A DNA stretch of 64,000 nucleotides, from assembly GCF_023015625.1 (NCBI RefSeq), contig NZ_JALKAH010000008.1, positions 1-64,000 of the forward strand. Reading direction: 5' to 3'. Below, piece after piece: positions 6,784 through 15,353 of the stretch (the stretch's first letter is position 1; each line of letters opens with the position of its first letter). Below the pieces are notes generated by a model, which ran no database searches, was not told the DNA's origin, and saw nothing but the letters and a program-made list of their open reading frames with translations. Both the position numbers and the translations under genes were made by a program. This DNA comes from Yoonia sp. F2084L (lineage in GTDB: Bacteria > Pseudomonadota > Alphaproteobacteria > Rhodobacterales > Rhodobacteraceae).

Positions 6784-7815
6784 ATGGGTGAGACACTCAT
6801 TACATTTGAAATCGGGCCGAACCCAGCATCACGTTTGGACAAAGCGCTGGGGCGCGATGTGCCAGAGGATGCAGCACTCAGCCGGTCGCGTTTGGCAAAG
6901 CTGATTGCCGAAGGTGCTGTGCGCGTGGATGGGGCGGTGGTGACCGATCCGCGTCATCGCGTGACGGAAGGTGCTGTTGTTGCAGTGACCGTCTCGGCTG
7001 CCGAAGAAAGCCATATCGTTGGTGAAGAAATACCGTTGGATGTGGTCTTCGAGGATGACGATCTAATCGTTGTGAACAAACCGAGCGGCATGGTCGTACA
7101 TCCTGCCCCCGGCACGCCCGGCGGCACGCTGGTGAATGCGCTGATTCATCATTGTGGTGAAACGCTTTCAGGTGTTGGTGGCATGAAACGCCCCGGTATC
7201 GTGCATCGGATTGATAAAGAGACGACTGGTTTGCTCGTCGCTGCAAAAACGGATCGCGCACATCATCATTTGGCTGACCAGTTTGCGGCCCATTCGGTGG
7301 AACGCCGTTATTTGGCCGTTTGCTATGGTTTGCCTGATCAGAACGATCCAAGACTGCGCGGGATCAAGGGCACTTCTTTTGAGCCGGGAAACATCCTGAA
7401 GATACAGACGTTTCTGGGACGTCACCGGACGGATCGCCAGCGTCAGGCGGTGTCTTTCACGGCTGGTCGTCATGCGGTAACACGGTCGCGCATTGTTGAA
7501 GGGCTGGGCAGTCCTGCTTGTGCCGCTTTGATCGAATGCTGGCTAGAGACGGGCCGCACCCACCAGATCCGCGTGCATATGGCCCATTGCGGGCATGCGT
7601 TGATTGGCGATCCGGTTTATGGCGGGCGGCGCAAATTGTCACCAAAAGCGATTGGCGAGGCGGGTGTTGCGGCAGTGGCTGCTTTTCCACGTCAGGCGCT
7701 GCATGCGGCCACTTTGGGCTTTGCACACCCGGTTTCGGGCGCGTTTTTGCAGTTTGAGGCGGAAATCCCCAAAGATATGCGCGAATTACTGCGCGCGCTT
7801 GGCTCTCAGGGCTGA
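6784..7815 (+). CDS. rluD: RluA-family 23S rRNA pseudouridine synthase (RluD type)
   Basis: This 343-residue enzyme converts uridines of 23S rRNA to pseudouridine. It has an N-terminal S4 domain (about residues 16-70) and a catalytic domain with DLIVVNKPSGMVVHPAPG (93-110) and HRIDKETTGLL (141-151), where Asp144 is the catalytic aspartate. TGRTHQIRVHMAHCGHALIG is the second conserved motif. Two-domain architecture and length fit RluD; RluC is the main alternative. ATG at 6784 was chosen since the frame further upstream runs into the tRNA gene. Confidence 0.9.
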   Translation: MGETLITFEIGPNPASRLDKALGRDVPEDAALSRSRLAKLIAEGAVRVDGAVVTDPRHRVTEGAVVAVTVSAAEESHIVGEEIPLDVVFEDDDLIVVNKPSGMVVHPAPGTPGGTLVNALIHHCGETLSGVGGMKRPGIVHRIDKETTGLLVAAKTDRAHHHLADQFAAHSVERRYLAVCYGLPDQNDPRLRGIKGTSFEPGNILKIQTFLGRHRTDRQRQAVSFTAGRHAVTRSRIVEGLGSPACAALIECWLETGRTHQIRVHMAHCGHALIGDPVYGGRRKLSPKAIGEAGVAAVAAFPRQALHAATLGFAHPVSGAFLQFEAEIPKDMRELLRALGSQG

Positions 7816-7912
7816 AATAATTCATCCCATGTGCGTGAGCGCACGGAAACGTGCCTCGTAAAACTAAACCGGATAGTTCATATTGCTTTTACGGAAATCG
7901 GATAGGGCTCCT

Positions 7913-7941
7913 CTTGAAACCCGATGCGAGCGCTACCATAT
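7913..7941 (+). promoter_or_regulatory. Probable sigma-32 (heat-shock) promoter of rpoH
   Basis: CTTGAA (7913-7918) is followed after 17 bases by CCATAT (7936-7941). This matches the sigma-32 promoter pattern seen in alphaproteobacteria and lies 36 bases upstream of the rpoH start. It suggests autoregulation, as known for Caulobacter rpoH. No start-site evidence is available. Confidence 0.6.
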
Positions 7942-7977
7942 CCATGTTAAGCCTTTAAACATAGGAGGGCAGATACA

Positions 7978-8874
7978 GTGAGTAACTATAAGAATTTACC
8001 AGCACCAACCCCAGAGGGTGGTCTGAACCGTTACATGCAGGAAATCCGCAAGTTCCCCATGCTGGAGCCTGAGCAGGAATATATGCTCGCCAAGCGTTGG
8101 GTCGACCATGAAGATACGGATGCTGCACATCAAATGGTGACATCGCATCTGCGATTGGCCGCCAAAATAGCGATGGGCTATCGCGGCTATGGTTTGCCGC
8201 AGGCCGAGGTGATCTCGGAAGCCAACGTTGGCCTGATGCAGGCCGTGAAGCGCTTTGACCCTGAAAAGGGCTTCCGTCTGGCGACCTATGCGATGTGGTG
8301 GATCCGCGCCTCAATCCAGGAATATATCCTGCGGTCATGGTCTTTGGTCAAGCTGGGGACGACGTCTGCGCAAAAGAAACTATTCTTTAACCTGCGCAAG
8401 GCAAAAAACCGGATCGGTGCGCTGGAAGATGGCGATCTGCGCCCCGAAAACGTGCAGCGTATTGCGACGGACCTTGGTGTGACCGAGGACGAAGTAATCT
8501 CGATGAACCGCCGCTTGTCCGGTGGTGATGCATCCCTGAACGCCACTGTCAGTGCTGATGGTGAAGGTGCCGCCCAATGGCAGGACTGGCTTGAGGATGA
8601 AAGCGCCAATACGGCGGCTGACTATGAAGCGAGTGATGAGCTTGACGCCCGTCGTGAGCTTCTGGCCGAGGCGATGGAAGTGCTGAATGACCGCGAGAAG
8701 GACATTCTGATGCAGCGTCGCTTGTCCGAAGAAACCGTGACGCTGGAGGACTTAAGCGGTCAGTACGACGTCAGCCGCGAACGTATCCGCCAGATCGAGG
8801 TGCGTGCGTTTGAAAAGTTGCAAGCCAAGATGCAAGAGCTTGCGCGCCAAAAAGGTATGCTGGCCGACGCGTGA
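7978..8874 (+). CDS. rpoH: RNA polymerase sigma factor RpoH (sigma-32)
   Basis: RpoH directs RNA polymerase to heat-shock promoters. Region 2 (EVISEANVGLMQAVKRFDPE onward, about residues 76-125) and region 4 (TLEDLSGQYDVSRERIRQIE) are complete. The RpoH box QKKLFFNLR at residues 132-140 separates it from housekeeping sigma factors. The start is GTG at 7978, with AGGAGG at 7963-7968. Length of 298 residues is normal. An apparent sigma-32 promoter precedes it and an intrinsic terminator follows, so it is monocistronic. Many alphaproteobacteria carry two rpoH paralogues; which one this is cannot be told. Confidence 0.95.
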   Translation: MSNYKNLPAPTPEGGLNRYMQEIRKFPMLEPEQEYMLAKRWVDHEDTDAAHQMVTSHLRLAAKIAMGYRGYGLPQAEVISEANVGLMQAVKRFDPEKGFRLATYAMWWIRASIQEYILRSWSLVKLGTTSAQKKLFFNLRKAKNRIGALEDGDLRPENVQRIATDLGVTEDEVISMNRRLSGGDASLNATVSADGEGAAQWQDWLEDESANTAADYEASDELDARRELLAEAMEVLNDREKDILMQRRLSEETVTLEDLSGQYDVSRERIRQIEVRAFEKLQAKMQELARQKGMLADA

Positions 8875-8897
8875 AGCCACTTATTAATTCTAAACAG

Positions 8898-8929
8898 AAA
8901 CCCTGCCAGATTTTCTGGCGGGGTTTTTT
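8898..8929 (+). terminator. Intrinsic terminator of rpoH
   Basis: CCCTGCCAGA pairs with TCTGGCGGGG around a short T-rich loop and is followed by six T. It begins 23 bases after the rpoH stop. Confidence 0.85.
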
Positions 8930-8973
8930 CATGTTTTGACTCAGGTCTTGGTTTCCTTCTTTGATGTGTTGGC

Positions 8974-8985
8974 GCTAACATTAGC
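8974..8985. promoter_or_regulatory. Small palindrome upstream of the Gfo/Idh/MocA gene
   Basis: GCTAA-CA-TTAGC lies 19 bases before the start codon. It resembles half-sites of LacI-type sugar regulators, but no such regulator is nearby and the match may be chance. Confidence 0.25.
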
Positions 8986-9003
8986 CGCAAAGAGGATTAC
9001 ATC

Positions 9004-9978
9004 ATGACACCAATTCGTTGGGGCATTCTGGGTGCCGCGAACTTTGCGCAAAATCACATGGGGCCTGCCATTCATGCGGCAAAAGGGGCTGATCTTGTTG
9101 GGCTGGCGACGTCAAACTCCGACAAGGTCGCGGGCTTTCAGGCCTTCGCGCCCGGTCTTCAGGTCTATGACAGCTATGATGCGCTTTTGGCTGATCCTGA
9201 CATTGATGCGGTCTATATTCCCTTGCCGAACCACCTGCATGTGGAATGGTCACTGAAAGCCCTTGCTGCCGGAAAACACGTGCTGTGCGAAAAGCCGATG
9301 ACGTTGGCCGCGTCTGAATTCGACCAACTGATTGCAGCGCGGGATCAGTCAGGCAAGCTTGCGGCAGAGGCATTCATGATTGTTCATCACCCGCAGTTCA
9401 TCCGCGCCCGAGAACTGGTGCAGGGCGGTGCGATTGGTGACGTCGTGCATGTTGATGCCGTCTTTACGTATTTCAACGATGATATGACCAACATCCGCAA
9501 CCGCGCCGATGTCGGCGGCGGCGGTTTGCGCGACATTGGCTGTTATACCTTTGGTGCCGCACGATTTGTCACGGGGCAGGAACCAACAGCCGTGCCCTAC
9601 GCCAGGCTGCGTATCGAAAACGGTGTCGATGTTTTTGCACAGGTCGCAGCAGAGTTTGAAAATTTCACCTATGCCGCAACGGTTTCCACCCGGATGTTCC
9701 CACGGCAAGGGGTGACCATTCACGGGGACAAAGGCGTATTGCGCCTGACCTGCCCGTTTAATGCCAATGTGTTTGATGTGGCGCAACTCACGCTCGAAAA
9801 TGATGGGCTGACTGTTGTGTCTGAAAGATGGCCTGCGGTAAATCACTATGTGCAACAGGTGGAAAACTTCTGCAAATCAGTGCAAACTGGGGCAGATTAC
9901 CCATGCCCGCTTGAATTTTCGCGCGGTACACAGCACATGATGGATATGGTTTTTGCCGCTGGTGGGCACCCGACGTAG
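9004..9978 (+). CDS. Gfo/Idh/MocA-family oxidoreductase
   Basis: A 324-residue NAD(P)-dependent dehydrogenase acting on sugars, inositols or related polyols. The Rossmann domain opens with IRWGILGAANFAQNHMGPAI. AVYIPLPNHLHVEWSLKALA and the GKHVLCEKPM segment, with the family's catalytic-site EKP, follow at about residues 77-102. The C-terminal half is the alpha/beta substrate domain with GGGGLRDIGCYTFGAARFVT. An AGAGGA site precedes the ATG. The small DUF4389 gene starts 9 bases after its stop. Confidence 0.9.
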   Translation: MTPIRWGILGAANFAQNHMGPAIHAAKGADLVGLATSNSDKVAGFQAFAPGLQVYDSYDALLADPDIDAVYIPLPNHLHVEWSLKALAAGKHVLCEKPMTLAASEFDQLIAARDQSGKLAAEAFMIVHHPQFIRARELVQGGAIGDVVHVDAVFTYFNDDMTNIRNRADVGGGGLRDIGCYTFGAARFVTGQEPTAVPYARLRIENGVDVFAQVAAEFENFTYAATVSTRMFPRQGVTIHGDKGVLRLTCPFNANVFDVAQLTLENDGLTVVSERWPAVNHYVQQVENFCKSVQTGADYPCPLEFSRGTQHMMDMVFAAGGHPT

Positions 9979-9987
9979 GAGTTGATG

Positions 9988-10275
9988 ATGGCCAAGGATC
10001 ACGAAACGGCTGACACGGAAGTCGAAGAGGATTTCGAAAGCATTTGGGTGCGTCTGCTACACATGGTGATCATCGCTGTGCTGATGAGCATGGCAAGCAC
10101 GATCTTGGGCCTTCTGACGGTCGCGCAATTCTTGATCATGCTGTTCAACAAGCGTGAACCGAATGAACAATTAGCCGAGCTGGGGACCACGATGGGTGTC
10201 TGGATGGCAAAGGCTGCGCGCTATCAAACCGCTGCAAGCGAAGTGAAGCCATGGCCTTGGACAGAGTTGGATTGA
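9988..10275 (+). CDS. DUF4389-family membrane protein
   Basis: A 95-residue protein with an acidic N-terminus, one long hydrophobic segment (roughly residues 23-55 starting at VRLLHMVIIAVL) and a C-terminal PWPWTELD. These fit the DUF4389 family, of unknown function. Two adjacent ATG codons (9985, 9988) follow AGGAG; 9988 has the better spacing. It probably shares a transcript with the oxidoreductase upstream. Confidence 0.75.
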   Translation: MAKDHETADTEVEEDFESIWVRLLHMVIIAVLMSMASTILGLLTVAQFLIMLFNKREPNEQLAELGTTMGVWMAKAARYQTAASEVKPWPWTELD

Positions 10276-10302
10276 GCTGATCGAAGTGCAGAGCCAGCTA
10301 AT

Positions 10303-10773
10303 CTATTCTTCTAAACTAAGCCGCATGACATTTTCTTTGCCACATCTCCCGTCGCGGTCCGGCCCGATTTGAACCCAACCCGCTTTTTCGTAACACTGAC
10401 GCGCAGCATGATTGTGCGCGTCAACTGAAAGCCAGAATTCATTGGCACCAGGATAGGTTTCGCGCAGGTAATCGGGCAGCGCATTCAGCATCGCTGTGCC
10501 GTACCCATGCCCTTGATATTGCCCTCCAACAAGAACACCACGAATGCCAAAGGTCCCCGCTGCAAGATGGGGAATACGTCGACTTATGTCTAGGTCGACC
10601 TTAAAAAACCCAATAACCTTAGTTTGATAAGAGGCGTAATGCATCCTGATCAGCGGATCAGGGTCATCTGACATCTCAGCAATATCGCCAACAAAATCGA
10701 CTTGCGCGCGGGGTAGCTCTAGATGTGCCACTTGCGCTACCGCTTCACGCGATAGCGCGTGTAAGCTGATCAA
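10303..10773 (-). CDS. GNAT-family N-acetyltransferase
   Basis: A 156-residue acetyltransferase. The acetyl-CoA-binding loop is QYQGHGYGTAML (matching Q/R-x-x-G-x-G/A), preceded by the strand FGIRGVLVGG and followed by EFWLSVDAHNHAARQCYEKA and GWVQIG, the standard GNAT C-terminal order. Its start overlaps the end of pepF by four bases, so it is translationally coupled. The acceptor is unknown. Confidence 0.85.
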   Translation of the reverse strand: MISLHALSREAVAQVAHLELPRAQVDFVGDIAEMSDDPDPLIRMHYASYQTKVIGFFKVDLDISRRIPHLAAGTFGIRGVLVGGQYQGHGYGTAMLNALPDYLRETYPGANEFWLSVDAHNHAARQCYEKAGWVQIGPDRDGRCGKENVMRLSLEE

Positions 10774-12587
10774 TCTTCCATCGCCTCCAACTCATCAATC
10801 ATTCCGCTGATCATTGACAGACCCTTGTCCCAAAACTTGGGATCAGAGGCATCCAACCCAAAGGGTGCGAGCAATTCAGTGTGGTGCTTGGATCCGCCAG
10901 CGCGCAACATATCAAAGTATTTCTCGCGGAAATCGGGGTCACCCTCGGCATAGACCGCATAAAGCGCGTTCACGAGCCCGTCGCCAAACGCATAGGCGTA
11001 GACGTAGAACGGTGAATGCACGAAATGGGGGATATAGGCCCAGAAGGTTTCATACCCTTCGGCGAAATCAAACACGGGACCAAGGCTTTCGGCCTGCACC
11101 GACATCCACAGCGCGTTGATGTCGTCGGGTGTCAACTCGCCTTCGGCGCGGGCTGCGTGGAGTTTGCATTCGAAGTCATAAAACGCGATCTGGCGCACGA
11201 CCGTGTTGATCATGTCTTCGACTTTGCCGGCGAGCAGGATCTTGCGTTCTTCTTTGGTCTTGGCTCCGTCCAGCAGCTTCTGGAAGGTCAGCATTTCGCC
11301 AAAGACCGAAGCGGTTTCCGCCAATGTAAGCGGCGTCGACGACAAGAGTTCGCCCTGTTCTGCCGCCAAAACCTGATGCACGCCGTGCCCCAGTTCATGC
11401 GCCAAGGTCATGACATCGCGGGGTTTTCCCAGATAATTCAGCATGACGTAGGGGTGCACCGTCGTGACTGTCGGATGGGCGAATGCGCCCGGCGCTTTAC
11501 CCGGTTTCACCGCCGCGTCAATCCAGCCATCGGTGAAGAAGGGCTTAGCTATCTCGGCCATTTTGGGGTCGAATTCGGCGTAGGCCGTCATCACCGTATT
11601 GGTTGCCTCATCCCAGCCCACGATTTTGTCGCTTTCCATCGGCAGTGGCGCGTTGCGGTCCCAGACCTGCATCCGCTCCAGCCCCATCCACTTGGCTTTC
11701 AGCGCATAGTAGCGGTGCGACAGGCGGGGGTAGGCGGCGACAACGGCGTTGCGCAGGGCCTCCACCACTTCTGCCTCGACATGATTGGACAGGTGTCGCC
11801 CGGTTTGCGGTGTTGGCATCTTGCGCCAGCGGTCCTCGATTTCCTTTTCCTTGGCCAGCGTGTTGTGCACGCGAGAGAAAATCTTGATGTTTTCCTGAAA
11901 GACGGTCGCCAGTGCGTGCGTTGCCGCCTCGCGTTTGCTGCGGTCCTGTTCGGTCAGCAGGTTCAGCGTGGCTTCAAGGTTGAGCGTCTCGCTATCGACG
12001 GTGAATTCAAGCCCAGCCATGGTTTCATCAAATAGACGGTTCCATGCGGCAGCACCCACAGTAGACTGGTCGTGCAGAAACTTTTCCAACTCATCCGACA
12101 GTTGATGTGGTTTCATCGCGCGCATGCGGTCGAAGACAGGTTTGTAGCGGGCAAGGTCGGCATTTGCCGACAGCAGATCGGCAAGGTGATCATCGTCCAG
12201 CCGGTTAAATTCCAACCCGTAGAACACTAGCGGCGTGGTGTAATTGGTGATCTTGTCCTGACAGTCGGCCATGAATTTGGCACGGTCACTGTCGGTGGTT
12301 TTTTGATAGTAGCGCAGGCCAGCAAAAGACATAATACGCCCTGCGATGACGTCGATCTGTTCATAGCGTTTTACGGCATTCAGAAGCCCTGCAGCATCCA
12401 GATCAGACAGCTTGCCTTCAAAGGTCGCCGCGAAATCCGCGCATTCTTTTTCCAGCCACGCCATATCCCGGGCCAATTCGGGACTGTCCGTCGCGGGGTA
12501 CAGATCACTCAGGTCCCACTCGGGCAGATTGCCGAGGTCCTTTCCACCGCTTGTGTTGGCGTCGAAAACGGGCTGGGGGAATTGCAT
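10770..12587 (-). CDS. pepF: Oligoendopeptidase F (M3 family)
   Basis: A 605-residue cytoplasmic zinc metallopeptidase that cuts short peptides. The zinc motif HELGH is at residues 397-401, within MTLAHELGHGVHQVLA, and the third ligand is the Glu in LAETASVFGEML. The N-terminal helical lobe encloses the active-site channel. The ATG at 12587 follows AAAGG at 8 bases; an upstream ATG at 12602 has no good ribosome site. A GNAT gene follows with overlap. Length matches the PepF/TIGR02290-type clade. Confidence 0.93.
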   Translation of the reverse strand: MQFPQPVFDANTSGGKDLGNLPEWDLSDLYPATDSPELARDMAWLEKECADFAATFEGKLSDLDAAGLLNAVKRYEQIDVIAGRIMSFAGLRYYQKTTDSDRAKFMADCQDKITNYTTPLVFYGLEFNRLDDDHLADLLSANADLARYKPVFDRMRAMKPHQLSDELEKFLHDQSTVGAAAWNRLFDETMAGLEFTVDSETLNLEATLNLLTEQDRSKREAATHALATVFQENIKIFSRVHNTLAKEKEIEDRWRKMPTPQTGRHLSNHVEAEVVEALRNAVVAAYPRLSHRYYALKAKWMGLERMQVWDRNAPLPMESDKIVGWDEATNTVMTAYAEFDPKMAEIAKPFFTDGWIDAAVKPGKAPGAFAHPTVTTVHPYVMLNYLGKPRDVMTLAHELGHGVHQVLAAEQGELLSSTPLTLAETASVFGEMLTFQKLLDGAKTKEERKILLAGKVEDMINTVVRQIAFYDFECKLHAARAEGELTPDDINALWMSVQAESLGPVFDFAEGYETFWAYIPHFVHSPFYVYAYAFGDGLVNALYAVYAEGDPDFREKYFDMLRAGGSKHHTELLAPFGLDASDPKFWDKGLSMISGMIDELEAMED

Positions 12588-12650
12588 AGGCAGACCTTTC
12601 ATCAAGAGTTGGGTGGAACATAGGTGCGCTTGGGCGCAGTGAAAACCCCG

Positions 12651-14240
12651 TCAGCCATAGGTCGCCAACATCTCTTTGAGATCATCCAACGTATTGGCCT
12701 CATCCACCGGTTTGTCCTGCCGCCAGCGCAGCATGCGTGGGAACCGCAGGGCGACGCCGGATTTGTGGCGGGGGCTGGCCTGGATGCCTTCGAACGCGAT
12801 CTCGAACACATGTTCGGCGGGCACCTGCCGCACGGGGCCGAACCGTTGCAGGGTGTTTTTGCGCACCCAAGCTGTGATCTGACGGAATTCGGCGTCGGTC
12901 AGGCCGGAATAGGCCTTTGTGAACGGCACCAGATCATTGCCGTCGCGCACTGCGAATGTGTAATCGGTGAATAGGTTCGCGCGCCGCCCGTGCCCTGCTT
13001 GGGCGTATATCATCACCGCGTCGATGGTCAGCGGGTCGATCTTCCATTTCCACCAATCGCCGCGTTTGCGGCCCGACAGGTAGGGGCTGTCGCGGCGTTT
13101 CAGCATCAGGCCTTCCGCGTTAAGGTCGCGTGATTGGTCGCGCGCGGCGCTCAGGTCATCCCACGTCTGAAACGGGACAGAGGCCGAGAGGCGGAAGGGG
13201 GCTTCTGGCGGTGTCGCCTGCGTCAGCGTTTCGAGGATTGCGCGTCGGTCTTTGAGTGGCTGGTCGCGGATATCTTTGCCTTCATGTTCCAGCAGGTCAT
13301 AGGCCATGAGGATCACGGGTGCTTCGGTCAGCAGTTTCTTCGGCACGGTTTTGCGCCCGATCCGTTTTTGCAAGGCGTTGAAGGAAAGGGGTTTTTCATC
13401 CGCAAAGGCCAGTACTTCGCCGTCGATCACTGTGCCGTCGGGCAGGTAGTCGCGGAGTTGCGCGAATTCGGGGAAACGGTCGGTCATCAGGTCTTCGCCA
13501 CGTGACCACAGGTGATGTTCGCCGCCGCGTATGATCAGTTGGCCGCGGATGCCGTCCCATTTGCGCTCGGCGTTCCAATCGGCGGGGGCGCCTAGGTCGT
13601 CGAAACCGTCCAGTTGGTAGGCCAGATAGAATGGGTAGGGGCGTGAAAGGTCGGCGGTGGGATCATCCGCCTCGATCAGTGCCTCCCATGTGGTCGTGTC
13701 TGGCGTCCAGTTACCCATCAATTTATGGGTCAGTTGCGGTTCGGGTTGGCCGGTTGCTTGCGCAAGAGCGCGGGTGATCAGTTTGGCGCTGACGCCGATG
13801 CGGAAACCGCCGGTCAGCAGTTTGGTGAAAAGGAAGCGTTCGGTGTTGGGCAGGCTGTTCCACGCGCCTAAAATGCCTGCCTTGCGCTCATCATCTTCGA
13901 GTGTGGAGAGGGTTTTGATGTATCGGATCCAATGGGTGAGCGTCTGATCTTCACTTTCCGTGGCGGGCGGCAGGACCAGTGCAATCGTCTCTGCCAAATC
14001 GCCGACGATGCTGTAGCTTTCCTCGAACAGCCAGTCAGGAAGCCCCGCAACCTCTGCCGCCCATTCGCGCAGGCGCGTAGCGGTGATCGTCCGTTTGGGG
14101 CGGCGTCCGGTGAACAAGGCGATGGTCCAAAGGCGGTCTTCGGGGGTTGCCGTTTGGAAGTAATCAGCGAGGGCGGCGGTTTTGACCGTCGTCTTGGTGC
14201 TTTCGTCTATGCGGGTGAAGAGGGTGGCGAAGTCTTTCAT
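12651..14240 (-). CDS. ATP-dependent DNA ligase
   Basis: A 529-residue DNA ligase, separate from the essential NAD-dependent LigA. The N-terminal domain (about 1-200) is the helical DNA-binding region. Motif I is ERKWDGIRG with Lys227 as the adenylated residue; LWSRGEDLMTDRFPE (motif Ia/III region), GTVIDGEVLA (III), EGLMLKRRDSPYLSGRK (IV) and WWKWKIDPL (V) follow, then the OB-fold domain. Its start overlaps the upstream nuclease gene by four bases. This ligase/nuclease pair belongs to the four-gene repair set with an Lhr-type helicase and a PdeM-type phosphoesterase, neither of which is in the window. Confidence 0.93.
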   Translation of the reverse strand: MKDFATLFTRIDESTKTTVKTAALADYFQTATPEDRLWTIALFTGRRPKRTITATRLREWAAEVAGLPDWLFEESYSIVGDLAETIALVLPPATESEDQTLTHWIRYIKTLSTLEDDERKAGILGAWNSLPNTERFLFTKLLTGGFRIGVSAKLITRALAQATGQPEPQLTHKLMGNWTPDTTTWEALIEADDPTADLSRPYPFYLAYQLDGFDDLGAPADWNAERKWDGIRGQLIIRGGEHHLWSRGEDLMTDRFPEFAQLRDYLPDGTVIDGEVLAFADEKPLSFNALQKRIGRKTVPKKLLTEAPVILMAYDLLEHEGKDIRDQPLKDRRAILETLTQATPPEAPFRLSASVPFQTWDDLSAARDQSRDLNAEGLMLKRRDSPYLSGRKRGDWWKWKIDPLTIDAVMIYAQAGHGRRANLFTDYTFAVRDGNDLVPFTKAYSGLTDAEFRQITAWVRKNTLQRFGPVRQVPAEHVFEIAFEGIQASPRHKSGVALRFPRMLRWRQDKPVDEANTLDDLKEMLATYG

Positions 14241-15250
14241 GCTTCGACCTCATCTGCTTGATCGAAGCCTTCGCCTTGGTAGTCGGTGCTGACAATATGG
14301 GCGTCGTAGCCTTGGCTGGTCAGCCATTTCTGGAAGGCGGAGGTGTAACCGTGGGTGGCAAAGATTTTAGTGGCGCCCGTGGCTTTGATAGCGCTGTTCA
14401 GCCCTTCCCAGTCGGCATGGTCCGATACGATAAAGCCGCGATCCGCAGCACGTCTGCGGCGCACGCCGCGCAAGGCCATCCACCCGCTTGCAAAGGCGGT
14501 GGAGGCGGGGCCAAACCGCCGCGCCCAAGTGGTCCCAAGCGCGCTGGGGGTGGCGAGGACGAGCGCGCCGGGGTGGGTTTTATGACTGATCTCTTTGGTG
14601 ACGAGGGTTGTTTTGGGCAGGGTGAAGCCTTGGCTCCGTAGGACGGTATTGGTGTTCTCAATAGCACCGTGGGTCAGGATCGGGCCGATATCCGGGTTGA
14701 CGGTGGTCAGCAGGCGCTGCGCCTTCCCCAGCGCGTAAGCCCCAAGGATCGACGTGCGTCCGGCTGCTGCGTTAGCCGTCCACCAGTCGTTGATCTGCTG
14801 CGTTAAAACGTTTTGCGGCGTCCATTTGAAGATCGGCAGACCAAAGGTGCATTCGGTGATGAAGGCGTGGCATCTGACGGGTTCGAAGGGTTCGGACAGC
14901 CCGTCAGCCACGGTTTTGTAGTCGCCTGAGACGACCCAGACCTCACCTTTCACCGCGACCCTGATCTGGGCCGAGCCCGGAACGTGGCCTGCGGGGTGGA
15001 AGGAAACACAGGCATCGCCGATTTGTTTTTCCTGACCGTAGTCGATGGTCTCCAACGTGATGTCGCCCAGACGGTGCCGCATCACGGGCGCCGTTCCAGT
15101 GGTCGCCAGATAACGTCCCATGCCGGGCCGCGCGTGGTCACTATGCCCGTGGGTGATCAAGGCCCGATCAACGGGTCTCCACGGATCAATGTAGAAATCG
15201 CCAGCAGGGCAATAGATGCCCCGGTCGGTGAAGGTAAGAACGTCGGCCAT
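14237..15250 (-). CDS. Ligase-associated DNA exonuclease (MBL/beta-CASP type)
   Basis: A 337-residue nuclease of the metallo-beta-lactamase/beta-CASP group related to SNM1/Pso2-like and RNA-processing nucleases. The zinc motif THGHSDH lies at residues 33-39, PAGHVPGSAQI and VVSGDYKT supply further ligands, and ATHGYTSAFQKWL is the conserved C-terminal histidine region. The name comes from its constant pairing with the ATP-dependent ligase in bacterial operons. The ATG at 15250 was chosen over a longer frame, since the residues before it do not resemble the family. It faces ilvA across about 100 bases. Confidence 0.88.
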   Translation of the reverse strand: MADVLTFTDRGIYCPAGDFYIDPWRPVDRALITHGHSDHARPGMGRYLATTGTAPVMRHRLGDITLETIDYGQEKQIGDACVSFHPAGHVPGSAQIRVAVKGEVWVVSGDYKTVADGLSEPFEPVRCHAFITECTFGLPIFKWTPQNVLTQQINDWWTANAAAGRTSILGAYALGKAQRLLTTVNPDIGPILTHGAIENTNTVLRSQGFTLPKTTLVTKEISHKTHPGALVLATPSALGTTWARRFGPASTAFASGWMALRGVRRRRAADRGFIVSDHADWEGLNSAIKATGATKIFATHGYTSAFQKWLTSQGYDAHIVSTDYQGEGFDQADEVEA

Positions 15251-15353
15251 GATCCGACTATAGGGCGTCCGACGCGCGGGCCAATGGCGGGGGTGGGTTT
15301 CAGCCACCTTACCGTGTAGATCGGTGGGTGATTATGAATGAACGAGGTGGCCC

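Noticed and set aside
11016-12035. Long plus-strand open frame (339 codons) inside pepF
   Set aside because: It is antisense to pepF, has no ribosome site or family motif, and arises from the codon pattern of the real gene.
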